Shown one piece after another: positions 35,304 through 43,072 of a DNA stretch of 64,000 nucleotides. The DNA is taken from assembly GCA_019510435.1 (NCBI GenBank), contig JAEKKJ010000013.1:124001-188000 (forward strand). The letters run 5' to 3'. Numbering within the stretch: position 1 is the first letter of the stretch; the number at the start of each line of letters is the position of its first letter. The notes beneath the pieces were generated by a model, which was not told the DNA's origin, ran no database searches, and saw only the letters and a program-made list of their open reading frames with translations. Both the position numbers and the translations under genes were made by a program. Source of the stretch: Caulobacterales bacterium (lineage in GTDB: Bacteria; Pseudomonadota; Alphaproteobacteria; Caulobacterales; Caulobacteraceae).

Positions 35304-37253
35304 CTAGCTCTCCGCGCCAGGCTGCGGAGCGATCGGCAGGCGGACATGGCTGGGCCGCGTCGCGCTCATGTGGAGGGTGTTGGCAGCCGTGCGCATCTGC
35401 CGCCACCGGCCCTCGGGCTCGCCGGTGTTCGGGTTCAGGTCGAAGTGCGGGAAGTTGCTGGCGCCGATGTCCAGGCGGATGCGGTGACCGGCCTTGAACA
35501 GGTTGGAGGTCGGGAAGGCCTCGACGCGCAGGCGGTAGACCTGACCGGGCGTCATCAACTGGGGATGCTCCCAGCTGTCGCGGTAGCGGCAGCGCAGGAT
35601 GCCGTCGGTGAGGTTCATGGCGTAGCCGTGCGGATAGTCCGCGCTGGGCGGATAGACGTCCACCAGCTTGATGGTGACGTCGGTGTCCGGGCAGTCGGAT
35701 GCGAGCCACAACTCGGCCTCGATCGGTCCGGTGACCTCCACGTCCTCGGCCAAGGGCGCGGTCTGGAAGCTGAGCACGTCCGGACGCTCGGACAGGGGCC
35801 GCCCGTCCACCTCGCTGCCGAAGAAGGCCGGGCCCTCGCGCTGGTCGAAGGCGCCGCCCACCATGATCGGCTGGCCGGAGGTGATCGTGCCGCCGATGGA
35901 GGGCGTCGGGTGGCGCGGGTCGTAGGTCAGGCTGCGCGCACCGTCCGCGTGGGGGGCGGCGGGGCCCAGGCCGCCGTCGGGCTGGAGGTAGTAGGGGACG
36001 GCGAACGCGCGGGGCAGGGGCCAGTCGGCCTCGGCGCGCCAGCGGCCGCCGTGGTCCAGCCGGCCCTCCGCGGTCTTGCGCCCCGACCCGCCGCCCATGA
36101 CGAAGATCCGCACCTTCGGCTCGGCGTCGACGCCGTTCATCTCGCCCTTCAGGTGGTGGTCGAACCAGCGCTTGCGCAGGGTGACGAGGTCGGGGGCGAG
36201 ATTGCCGGCCAGGGTGGCGGACGGACCGAAGTCCACGTCGCCGGCGAAGCTCTGGTGGTTGTTGCCGTGGGTCCAGGGCCCGAGGATCAGCCGCACGGGG
36301 CTGCGCTTGCGCCGGGAGAGCTCGACATAGTTCTGGGTCGCGGTGCGCGGATAGGGATCGTACCAGGACGACATCCAGACCATGGGGGCGTCGCTGAAGC
36401 GGTCGTAGAAGCCCTCGGCATAGATGCCGAGCTGCTTCCAGAAGCCGTCGAACGCGCCGTGCTCCCACTGGTCGAAGACATAGGCCTCGTAGTCGGGCGC
36501 ACCGCTGAGCGGCGAGTTCCCGCGTGTCCAGGGCCAGCGCTTGAACCAGGCCTTGAGATCCACGGTCTGCAACGCAGCGAGCCGGGCCGGGTCGCCGCGC
36601 ACCTGAGGCGACTCCAGCGCGGCATTGAAGGCCCAGGTGACCTGCTTCAATTCGAAGGCGCCGCCCTGGCGGATGCCGCCCTGGAAGGCGTTGGCGAAGC
36701 CGCCGGAGTCCAGGAACAGCGCCTTGATCCCGGGCGCGCCGGCGCTGGCCAAGGCGGCCGTGGTGTGCGCGCCGTAGGAAAGGCCCTGGGCGCCGATGCG
36801 GCCGTCGCTCCACGGCTGGGCCAGGATCCAGGCGCAGCAGTCGAAGCCGTCGTCGCCATCGCTCAGATACTTGACGTAGTCGCCCTCCGAGCCGCCGCGT
36901 CCGCGCACGTCCTGGAACACCACCGCATAGCCATGGCTGGCCAGCATGTGGGCCACCGCCGCGCTGGCGTGTCGCGTCCCCTCCTGGGACTTGCCGTAGG
37001 GCGTGCGCTCCAGGATCACCGGGAAGCGTCCCGCCAGCGGCTGGTCGCCATCCGCCGGCAGGTAGACGTCGGTGGCCAGGCGGACCTTGTCGCGCATGGC
37101 GACCATCACGTCCCGGCGGACCACGACCTGATGCGGCCCATCGGCTGGCATGGCGAACGCTGCGGTCGGGACCGCAAGCGCCGCCGCCAGCTGCAGGAAC
37201 CGAAGGCCGAGCGTGCGCCGGTCGATGGGGCGCGAAAGGCCGCTCGGCGTCAT
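35304..37253 (-). CDS. CocE/NonD family hydrolase (S15-type alpha/beta hydrolase)
   Basis: This 649-residue exported hydrolase has an N-terminal twin-arginine-like signal (DRRTLGLRFLQLAAALAVP, cleavage near AFA). The catalytic domain contains RTPYGKS, DVRGRGGSEG and nucleophile Ser159 in GLSYG; the family His is probably in PWTHGNNH. A C-terminal beta jelly-roll (RCRYRDSWEHPQLMTPGQVY) follows. Members are X-Pro dipeptidyl peptidases, cocaine esterases or cephalosporin acylases. Its position next to a TonB receptor suggests nutrient processing. It is separated from that receptor by a strong terminator, so it has its own promoter. Confidence 0.9.
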   Translation of the reverse strand: MTPSGLSRPIDRRTLGLRFLQLAAALAVPTAAFAMPADGPHQVVVRRDVMVAMRDKVRLATDVYLPADGDQPLAGRFPVILERTPYGKSQEGTRHASAAVAHMLASHGYAVVFQDVRGRGGSEGDYVKYLSDGDDGFDCCAWILAQPWSDGRIGAQGLSYGAHTTAALASAGAPGIKALFLDSGGFANAFQGGIRQGGAFELKQVTWAFNAALESPQVRGDPARLAALQTVDLKAWFKRWPWTRGNSPLSGAPDYEAYVFDQWEHGAFDGFWKQLGIYAEGFYDRFSDAPMVWMSSWYDPYPRTATQNYVELSRRKRSPVRLILGPWTHGNNHQSFAGDVDFGPSATLAGNLAPDLVTLRKRWFDHHLKGEMNGVDAEPKVRIFVMGGGSGRKTAEGRLDHGGRWRAEADWPLPRAFAVPYYLQPDGGLGPAAPHADGARSLTYDPRHPTPSIGGTITSGQPIMVGGAFDQREGPAFFGSEVDGRPLSERPDVLSFQTAPLAEDVEVTGPIEAELWLASDCPDTDVTIKLVDVYPPSADYPHGYAMNLTDGILRCRYRDSWEHPQLMTPGQVYRLRVEAFPTSNLFKAGHRIRLDIGASNFPHFDLNPNTGEPEGRWRQMRTAANTLHMSATRPSHVRLPIAPQPGAES

Positions 37254-37300
37254 GGAGGAGTCTCCCGGTGGTCCGACCGCTTTAGCGGCGCCCGCTCCAA

Positions 37301-37333
37301 ACGAAAACGGCGCGGACCGAAAGGCCCGCGCCG
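37301..37333 (-). terminator. Intrinsic terminator of the TonB receptor gene
   Basis: Read on the minus strand, an 11-pair stem (arms 37323-37333 and 37308-37318, one mismatch, loop TTTC) is followed by TTTTCGTTT. It begins 26 bases after the receptor stop codon. Confidence 0.85.
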
Positions 37334-37358
37334 CTCTCCTCGGGTCAGGCCATAGGCC

Positions 37359-39797
37359 TTACCACTTCACGCTCACCCGGCCGTACAGGAAGCGGCCGTT
37401 GAAGCCGTAGGGCGAGTAGCTCGGGAAGCCGATCGAGCCGGTCGGGCTGCTGATGTTGCCCGGGGTGTTGTTCGGGTACTTGTCGAACAGGTTGTTGACG
37501 CCCAGCGCCGCGCCCACCCCGTGCGGGAACTGGTAGCGGGCCTCCAGGTCCACCAGCGTCGCCTGACCGGTGGTGTAGTCGAAGGTCGGGTTGTTGTTGG
37601 GGACCAGGACGCTGTCGTAGTGCGTGACCTTCAGGGTCCCGCCCAGGTCGCCCATGGACCAGTCGACGGTGCCGACCAGCTTCGATTCCGGCGTGCCTTC
37701 CTCGTAGGAGAGGACGTTGCCCCGGTCGAACAGGAACGGCGGCTGCGGCAGGTTGGAGATCGCCGGCAGGGCCGGGGTCTTGTCGACGTTGGTCTTGTTC
37801 AGGTTGGCCGCGGCCGTGAAGTCGAACCGGCCCATGGTGTCGGTGGGCAGGCGATAGCGCGCCACGATGTCGACGCCCTTGGTGGTGGTGTCGACGCCGT
37901 TGATGAAGAAGCGCGCGGCGCTGATGCCCAGGGGCTGCAGGATCGAGTTGATCACCGCCGCCGTCGCCGCCGGCGTGTTGGTGTTCGGCAGATTCTCCGA
38001 CAGCACGATCCGGTTCTTGATCTTGATGTGGTAGGCGTCGATGGTCAGCTCGAAGTTGCCCGTCCGGAAGACCGTGCCCAGCGAGAAGTTGGTGGAGGTT
38101 TCCGGCTCCAGCGGCTTGGCGCCGAGAGCCTTGGCCACCGAACTCGACACCGGGAAGGTGCCCACCTCGATCAGCTGGAAGGTGTTGCCCACCAGGGTGT
38201 TGTTGGTGGAGGTGTAGGTGAAATACTGCTGCTGCAGAGCCGGGGCCTTGAAGCCCTTGGAGGCCGAGCCGCGGATCGCGAAGGCTTCGTTGAAGTCGTA
38301 GCGGCCCGAGACCTTGCCGGTCCACTTCGACCCGAAGTCCGAATAGTCCTCGTAGCGGCCGGCCACGTCGAAGCCGAGCTTGTCGGTCAGCTTGCCTTCC
38401 ACGTCGGCATAGGCGCTCCAGTTGTGGCGGCTGACGTCCACCGAGTTCGAGGGCCGGAAGCCCGGGAAGCCCTGGCTGTTGCCCGCCTTGTTGGTGATCG
38501 GGCCCAGAGTGTAGGACGCCGGCTCGCCCGGATCGATCCAGAAGCCCTCGTGGCGGTACTCGATGCCGCCGGCGACGTTCAGCGGCGCCACCAGCCCGAC
38601 CTCGAAGCCGCGGGAGACGTTGAAGTCCACCAGCGCCTGGTCGTAGCCCAGCGAGCCGGAGTAGAAGTTCCGCTGCGAAGCCGCCCCAAACGACGCGTTG
38701 ACCGAGTTCACCGTGTAGTAGTCCAGGGTGTTGCGGCCGAAGCTGGCGCCCAGGTCGGTCTTCCAGCCGGCCACCTCGCCGCGGATGCCGCCCTGTACGC
38801 TGTAGTCGTCGAGGTCGGTGTCGATGCGCGGCAGGAAGCCGCCCGGCGTCAGGGCCGCGACGTTGTTGGCGTTGTTGTAGGCGCGGGCGGTGGCGGCCGA
38901 GTCGGTGTCGCGGTGCTGCCAGCCGGCGTAGCCGTAGAGCTCCCACGTGTCGTTCAGCGGCAGGCCGGCGTTGCCGTAGAAGGCCAGGCTGCGCACGCCC
39001 GGGTCGCCGTAGCGGCCGAGCACGATCTCGCGGCCATAGGCGGGCAGGGTGTTGAGGTCGACGTAGTCCGAGCGGTTGGTCGGGTGGCGGATGACATACT
39101 CGCCGGACACCGTCAGGAAGCCCTTGTCGCCCAGCGGCAGGCCCTGCCAGCCGGCGAGGGACTCGGTCAGGCCGTCATGGGCGTGGCGGCTGCCCCGCAC
39201 ATTGTCGACGCTGGTGTCGTAGATCCCGTAGTTGGCGGTCAGGCTGCCGCCCGAGCGGGCCTTGCGGAGGCGCAGGTTGATGACGCCGGCGATGGCGTCG
39301 GCGCCGTACTGGGCCGAGGCGCCGTCGCGCAGCACCTCCACCTGGTCGATGGCCACCGTGGGGATGGTGTTGAGGTCGAAGGCGGTGGAGCCGCGGCCGA
39401 TGGAGCCGTTGACGTTCACCAGGGCCGAGACGTGGCCGCGCATGCCGTTGACCAGCACCAGGGTCTGGTCGGGGGCGAGGCCGCGCAGGGTGGCCGGGCG
39501 CACCGCGTCGGTGCCGTCGGTGATGGCCGGGCGCGGGAAGTCCAGCGCCGGGGTCAGCGACGACAGGGCGGTGGCCAGTTCGGTGGCGGTGCCCTGGCGC
39601 TGCAGCGATTCGGCGTTGATGACGTCCACCGGCGCCAGGGTATCGAGGCGCGAGCGGCCGGCGGTGCGGGTGCCGGTGACGACCAGCTCCTCGACCGAGG
39701 TCTCCGCGGTGGCCGCCTGCTTGGTCTGCGCCAGGGCGTCCCCGGCGATCAGGGTCAGGGCCGAAGCGGCGGCGAACAGGATGTGTCGATGATGCAT
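37359..39797 (-). CDS. TonB-dependent outer membrane receptor
   Basis: This 812-residue protein has a signal peptide ending ALAQ, a plug domain starting at about 40 (VEELVVTGTRTAGRSRLDTL, then VEVLRDGASAQYGADAIAGV) and a 22-strand barrel ending GRVSVKW. The final Trp and the C-terminal GVNNLFDKYPNN are typical. SRLDTLAPVDVI places it in the group of receptors often annotated as substrate-unknown Caulobacterales TonB receptors. Strong terminators lie at both ends, so it forms its own unit. Its neighbour hydrolase could act on the imported compound. Confidence 0.95.
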   Translation of the reverse strand: MHHRHILFAAASALTLIAGDALAQTKQAATAETSVEELVVTGTRTAGRSRLDTLAPVDVINAESLQRQGTATELATALSSLTPALDFPRPAITDGTDAVRPATLRGLAPDQTLVLVNGMRGHVSALVNVNGSIGRGSTAFDLNTIPTVAIDQVEVLRDGASAQYGADAIAGVINLRLRKARSGGSLTANYGIYDTSVDNVRGSRHAHDGLTESLAGWQGLPLGDKGFLTVSGEYVIRHPTNRSDYVDLNTLPAYGREIVLGRYGDPGVRSLAFYGNAGLPLNDTWELYGYAGWQHRDTDSAATARAYNNANNVAALTPGGFLPRIDTDLDDYSVQGGIRGEVAGWKTDLGASFGRNTLDYYTVNSVNASFGAASQRNFYSGSLGYDQALVDFNVSRGFEVGLVAPLNVAGGIEYRHEGFWIDPGEPASYTLGPITNKAGNSQGFPGFRPSNSVDVSRHNWSAYADVEGKLTDKLGFDVAGRYEDYSDFGSKWTGKVSGRYDFNEAFAIRGSASKGFKAPALQQQYFTYTSTNNTLVGNTFQLIEVGTFPVSSSVAKALGAKPLEPETSTNFSLGTVFRTGNFELTIDAYHIKIKNRIVLSENLPNTNTPAATAAVINSILQPLGISAARFFINGVDTTTKGVDIVARYRLPTDTMGRFDFTAAANLNKTNVDKTPALPAISNLPQPPFLFDRGNVLSYEEGTPESKLVGTVDWSMGDLGGTLKVTHYDSVLVPNNNPTFDYTTGQATLVDLEARYQFPHGVGAALGVNNLFDKYPNNTPGNISSPTGSIGFPSYSPYGFNGRFLYGRVSVKW

Positions 39798-39870
39798 GGA
39801 GTTCCCCTCAGGGCCAGCCGGGTGGGTCCCGGTCTCGGCCGTGGTTCTGGGGGGAAGCTAGGGAGCTAGG

Positions 39871-39909
39871 CTTTTGACTGAAATGATAAATATGCAACAG
39901 CGTCAAAAG
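39871..39909. promoter_or_regulatory. Inverted repeat in TonB receptor promoter region
   Basis: CTTTTGAC (39871-39878) and GTCAAAAG (39902-39909) are perfect complements with centres 31 bases apart, about three helical turns, around an AT-rich core rare in this window. Read towards the receptor, the far arm supplies TTGACGC, a perfect match to the Caulobacter -35 pattern. Confidence 0.45.
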
Positions 39910-39912
39910 AAC

Positions 39913-39944
39913 AGCCCGGAAGCTGGGCTTCCGGGCTGCTTTTT
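39913..39944. terminator. Bidirectional terminator after rplI
   Basis: An 11-pair perfect stem (39913-39923 with 39927-39937, loop TGG) is followed by GCTTTTT on the plus strand and by GTTCTTTT on the minus strand. On the minus strand it lies about 30 bases after the rplI stop and ends the rpsF-rpsR-rplI operon. Confidence 0.85.
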
Positions 39945-39967
39945 CAGGCAGGCGTGACGCCGGAAGC

Positions 39968-40555
39968 TCAGGCCTCGGCGCCGAACTCCTGGGCGATCTG
40001 GCCCGCGCCGCCTTCGAGCAGGTCCGCGGCGGCCTGGTCGGCGGCGATGCGTTCCTCTTCGAACTGGGCGTTGATCACGTTCTCGCCGCGGGCTTGGCGC
40101 TCGGCTTCGTCCTGGCTGCGCGCGATGTTGAGGGTGACGGTGACCGTCACCTCGGCGTGCAGGCGGACCTTCACCTCGTGCAGGCCCAGCGTCTTGATCG
40201 GCTTGTCCAGCACGACCATGGCGCGCTCGATCTTGCCGCCTTCGGCGTTGACCGCATCGGCCACGTCGCGGCCGTTGACCGAGCCATAGAGCTGGCCGGA
40301 TTCGCCGGCCTGGCGGATCATGATGTAGGACGCGCCGTCCAGCTTCTCGCCCGCCTTGGCCGCGGCGTCCTTGGCCTTGGCGTTGCGGACTTCGATCTCG
40401 GCGCGCTGGGCTTCGAAGACCTTGAGGTTGCCGGCGTTGGCGCGCAGGGCCTTTTGGCGCGGCAGCAGGAAGTTACGGGCGAAGCCGTCCTTGACGGTGA
40501 CCACGTCGCCGAGGCCGCCCCAGCCTTCCAGCCGTTCGAGCAGAATGACTTTCAT
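39968..40555 (-). CDS. rplI: 50S ribosomal protein L9
   Basis: This 195-residue protein begins MKVILLERLEGWGGLGDVV, then GFARNFLLPRQKALRA, the L9 N-terminal domain that binds 23S rRNA. A long helix and C-terminal domain (IKTLGLHEVKVRLHAEVTVT) follow. A 45-residue acidic/Ala-rich C-terminal extension, common in alphaproteobacteria, makes it longer than the E. coli protein (149). It is third in rpsF-rpsR-rplI. Confidence 0.97.
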   Translation of the reverse strand: MKVILLERLEGWGGLGDVVTVKDGFARNFLLPRQKALRANAGNLKVFEAQRAEIEVRNAKAKDAAAKAGEKLDGASYIMIRQAGESGQLYGSVNGRDVADAVNAEGGKIERAMVVLDKPIKTLGLHEVKVRLHAEVTVTVTLNIARSQDEAERQARGENVINAQFEEERIAADQAAADLLEGGAGQIAQEFGAEA

Positions 40556-40568
40556 CTGTGCCTCTCCC

Positions 40569-40844
40569 TTACTTCACGACGTAGGGGAGCAGCGCCAGGA
40601 AGCGGGCGCGCTTGATGGCCTTGGCCAGCTCGCGTTGCTTCTTGGCGGAGACCGCGGTGATGCGCGACGGCACGATCTTGCCGCGCTCGGACACGTAGCG
40701 CTGGAGCAGCTTCACGTCCTTGTAGTCGATCTTCGGGGCGTTGGCGCCGGAGAACGGGCACACCTTGCGGCGGCGGAAGAACGGGCGGCGCGCCCCGCCG
40801 GCGGCGGGAGCTGCGGCCGGGGCCGTGGAGGTTTCGTCAGTCAT
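40569..40844 (-). CDS. rpsR: 30S ribosomal protein S18
   Basis: This 91-residue protein has a basic S18 core: [40 protein letters not shown] and a final [11 protein letters not shown]. The first 18 residues are an Ala/Pro-rich extension. S18 binds the platform of the 30S subunit with S6, encoded just upstream (17-base gap). The rplI gene follows 13 bases later. Confidence 0.97.
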   Translation of the reverse strand: MTDETSTAPAAAPAAGGARRPFFRRRKVCPFSGANAPKIDYKDVKLLQRYVSERGKIVPSRITAVSAKKQRELAKAIKRARFLALLPYVVK

Positions 40845-40861
40845 CTGAATTCCCCCCTTTC

Positions 40862-41224
40862 CTAGAATTGCGGGACGTCGTCGCGGCGTTCGCGGTCGCG
40901 ATCGCGGCGGGCGAGGATCGGGGAGAGCTCGAGGTCGAGTTCATCCACGCGCACGGTCATGTAGCGCAGCACGTCTTCATTGATCGACAGCTGGCGTTCC
41001 ATTTCCTTGACGATGTCGGCCGGGGCGTCGATCGCCAGCAGGGAATAGTGACCCTTGCGGTTCTTCTTGATCCGGTAGGTGAGGTTGCGCAGGCCCCAGT
41101 ACTCGATCTTGGCGACGTTGCCGCCGCCTTCCTCGATGAGGTGCTTCAGCTGATCGTTGAGGGCTTCGGCCTGCTGCGGCGAGATATCCTGCCGCGAAAT
41201 GACGACGTGCTCGTAGAGCGCCAT
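40862..41224 (-). CDS. rpsF: 30S ribosomal protein S6
   Basis: This 120-residue protein has the S6 ferredoxin-like fold: [40 protein letters not shown] and [20 protein letters not shown]. The C-terminal tail is highly charged. It is the first gene of rpsF-rpsR-rplI. The 121-base leader before it holds a long-range stem that may be an S6:S18 binding site. Confidence 0.97.
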   Translation of the reverse strand: MALYEHVVISRQDISPQQAEALNDQLKHLIEEGGGNVAKIEYWGLRNLTYRIKKNRKGHYSLLAIDAPADIVKEMERQLSINEDVLRYMTVRVDELDLELSPILARRDRDRERRDDVPQF

Positions 41225-41243
41225 GTTTTCCTTCTTCCGTTGT

Positions 41244-41326
41244 GGAAGGCGGCGCGGCCGGCGGCGGAAGTCCGCTGGCTACGATGGATCCCGGGCCGCG
41301 AGTGATTTCGCGAGGGACCGCCTTCC
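41244..41326 (-). promoter_or_regulatory. Candidate S6:S18 autoregulatory leader of rpsF
   Basis: In the rpsF leader, GGAAGGCGG and CCGCCTTCC (41244-41252 and 41318-41326 on the plus strand) are perfect 9-base complements enclosing 65 bases, with the inner arm 19 bases before the ATG. S6:S18 leaders are known before rpsF in many bacteria. I infer this one from position and pairing only; the diagnostic loop CCG is not assigned. Confidence 0.4.
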
Positions 41327-41346
41327 GTAAGGAGGCGCGCAGATAG

Positions 41347-41397
41347 TGGAAAACCCGAGCTGGGGCAAGGGTTTTCCAGTCGCTCCCGTGACGGGAG
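41347..41397 (-). terminator. Two hairpins after the peroxiredoxin gene
   Basis: Directly after the peroxiredoxin stop on the minus strand comes CTCCCG-loop-CGGGAG (41383-41397), then a perfect 10-base inverted repeat, TGGAAAACCC with GGGTTTTCCA (41347-41356 and 41369-41378, spacer 12). They separate this gene from the rpsF promoter region. No long U-run follows. Confidence 0.5.
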
Positions 41398-41402
41398 GCC
41401 CG

Positions 41403-41942
41403 CTACTTCTTGGCGTTGAACGCCTTCACCGCGCCCAGGGTCTCGGCCACGTGCTGGCTGGGGTCGAGCTTGGAGTAGGCGTGCAGGATCGTGCCGTTGG
41501 GCGCGATGACGTAGGAGGTGCGGTCCGACCAGTCGGGCTTCATGGTCAGGACGCTGTCGTAGGACTTGGCGATCTTGGCGCCCGGGTCGGCCGCCACCGG
41601 GAACTTGCCCGCGCAGTGCTCGGTCTCCTTGGAGAAGGCGGCCAGCTGGTCGACGTTGCCGGCGGTGATGCCGATCACCGTCGCCTTCTGCGCCTTGAAG
41701 TCGTCGATCGCCGACGAGAACAGGTGGGCCTCGAGGTTGCAGCCGGAGGTGTGGGCGGCCGGGAAGAAGTAGAGCACCACCGGGCCCTTCTTCAGCGCTT
41801 CGCTGAGGGACAGGTTGATGGGCTCGCCCGCCATGTAGCCCTGGGTGGCGAAGGCCGGGGCCTTGTCGCCGGCCTTCAGCGCGGCGAGCGCCGGCGTGGC
41901 GAGGAGGGCGGCGGCGGAGGCGGCGAGAACGAGGCGCATCAT
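41403..41942 (-). CDS. Periplasmic peroxiredoxin (AhpC/TSA, Bcp-like)
   Basis: This 179-residue protein has a cleavable signal peptide (MMRLVLAASAAALLATPALA), so it acts in the periplasm. The peroxidatic Cys68 sits in PAAHTSGC, which keeps the PxxxTxxC peroxiredoxin motif. Cys110 (ETEHCAGKF) is a candidate resolving cysteine. The order of strands and GDKAPAFATQG start fit the Bcp/PrxQ branch, which is normally cytoplasmic; secreted forms are less common. ATG 41942 is used; the 5' extension to 42023 has no site. Confidence 0.9.
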   Translation of the reverse strand: MMRLVLAASAAALLATPALAALKAGDKAPAFATQGYMAGEPINLSLSEALKKGPVVLYFFPAAHTSGCNLEAHLFSSAIDDFKAQKATVIGITAGNVDQLAAFSKETEHCAGKFPVAADPGAKIAKSYDSVLTMKPDWSDRTSYVIAPNGTILHAYSKLDPSQHVAETLGAVKAFNAKK

Positions 41943-42036
41943 GATCTTCAAAATTCCCCAGGCCGGAAGGCGCGACAGTTGAATACCCCTGCTTCTATGC
42001 GCGCAAGGGGCGGGGCGGTTCATCGGCCGCCGATCT

Positions 42037-43071
42037 TCAGTTGTAGTCCACGCTGACCGCCAGCACGCCGGCGTAGGCGCCGACCGGGGTGGCGTTGGTG
42101 ATCGCGAAGGCGCCCCCGACGCTGAAGCCGTAAGTCCCTCCGCTCCCCAGCGTCCCGCTGAGCGTCGGCGTCGCGGAGGCCGTGGTGTTGACCGTCACCG
42201 ACAGCGTCGCCGGGCCGGTCAGGTTGAATTGCGTCGGGACGGTCAGCGAGACCTGCTGGCCGCCCTCGCCGGAGACCGTGAAGGCGGCGACCGTGGGCGC
42301 GGGGGTGGCGAAGCCGGCGCCGTTGCCGCTGACCGAGCGCGCGCCCGTGGCGGCGCTCAGGGTGACGGTGCTGGCGCCGTTCGTCGGCCGCTGGATGCGG
42401 CCGAAGTTGAGGTCCGTCATCTTGGCGATGGCCAGCGCGCGCAGGGCGCGGACCTTGCCGTTGTTGGTGTCGCCGGCGAGCTGGTGCTGGCCGCTGTTGT
42501 CGGTGACGTCGACATAGAAGCTGTTGGCCCCGTCGCCGCTTGGCAGGCCGGAGTCGTCGCCGGCCACCGCGAAATCGGCGCCGATGGAGAGCGTGGTGCT
42601 GCCGCTGCCGCCGATGGGCCCCAGCTTGAAGCTGAGCGGCGCCGAGCCGCTGGGCGGGCCGGCCATGGTGGCCCCGTTGATCCCCGCGGTGAAGTTGCGC
42701 AGCGTGCGGGCGCGGCCGGTGAGCGCGCCGATCGCGCCGATACGAACCGGCACCTTGTCGGTGTCGCAGCTGGTGTCGCCCACCCGGTCCGGCCGGCAGC
42801 TGATCTGCACCTGGCTGCGGGCGGAGGCGGTGGAGACGCGCCGGCCCGAGCCGCTCTGCACGATGGCCGATCCGGTCCCGGCGTCGATCCGGAAGATGGT
42901 GTCCCCGGTCGCGGCGGTGACCACCGTACCCAGGTCCATGGGGCCCAGGATGGTGACGGCATAGGTGCCTGCGGCCGCCGGCGCGGCGAGCGCCAGGACA
43001 ACGCACCCAAGGAGGCCGGCGATCGGTCGCATCGCCCCATGGCATAGCAGCCGCGACCGGTTCTGCGCCAT
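42037..43071 (-). CDS. Secreted two-domain DUF4402-like pilus subunit, probable tip
   Basis: This 344-residue protein has a signal peptide (core GLLGCVVLALAAPAAAG) and two beta-rich domains. Domain 1 (about 40-185) has a likely disulphide (ISCRPDRVGDTSC). Domain 2 (about 225-344) is DUF4402-like: LNFGRIQRPTNGASTVTLS through GTYGFSVGGAFAI. It ends VSVDYN, like the other two subunits of the operon. ATG 43071 is preceded by GGGGGG; ATG 43032 is possible. It is the last gene of the operon and the only two-domain subunit, which suggests a tip or adhesin role. Confidence 0.78.
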   Translation of the reverse strand: MAQNRSRLLCHGAMRPIAGLLGCVVLALAAPAAAGTYAVTILGPMDLGTVVTAATGDTIFRIDAGTGSAIVQSGSGRRVSTASARSQVQISCRPDRVGDTSCDTDKVPVRIGAIGALTGRARTLRNFTAGINGATMAGPPSGSAPLSFKLGPIGGSGSTTLSIGADFAVAGDDSGLPSGDGANSFYVDVTDNSGQHQLAGDTNNGKVRALRALAIAKMTDLNFGRIQRPTNGASTVTLSAATGARSVSGNGAGFATPAPTVAAFTVSGEGGQQVSLTVPTQFNLTGPATLSVTVNTTASATPTLSGTLGSGGTYGFSVGGAFAITNATPVGAYAGVLAVSVDYN

Positions 43072-43072
43072 C

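Noticed and set aside
32178..37355. A 1725-codon open frame on the plus strand
   Set aside because: It lies antisense to alr, dnaB and the S15-type hydrolase, all well recognised. The composition is Gly/Arg/Ala/His-rich with no domain; it is a GC-driven shadow.
37254..39967. Mobile element carrying the TonB receptor
   Set aside because: No transposase, integrase, terminal repeats or target duplication could be seen around it.
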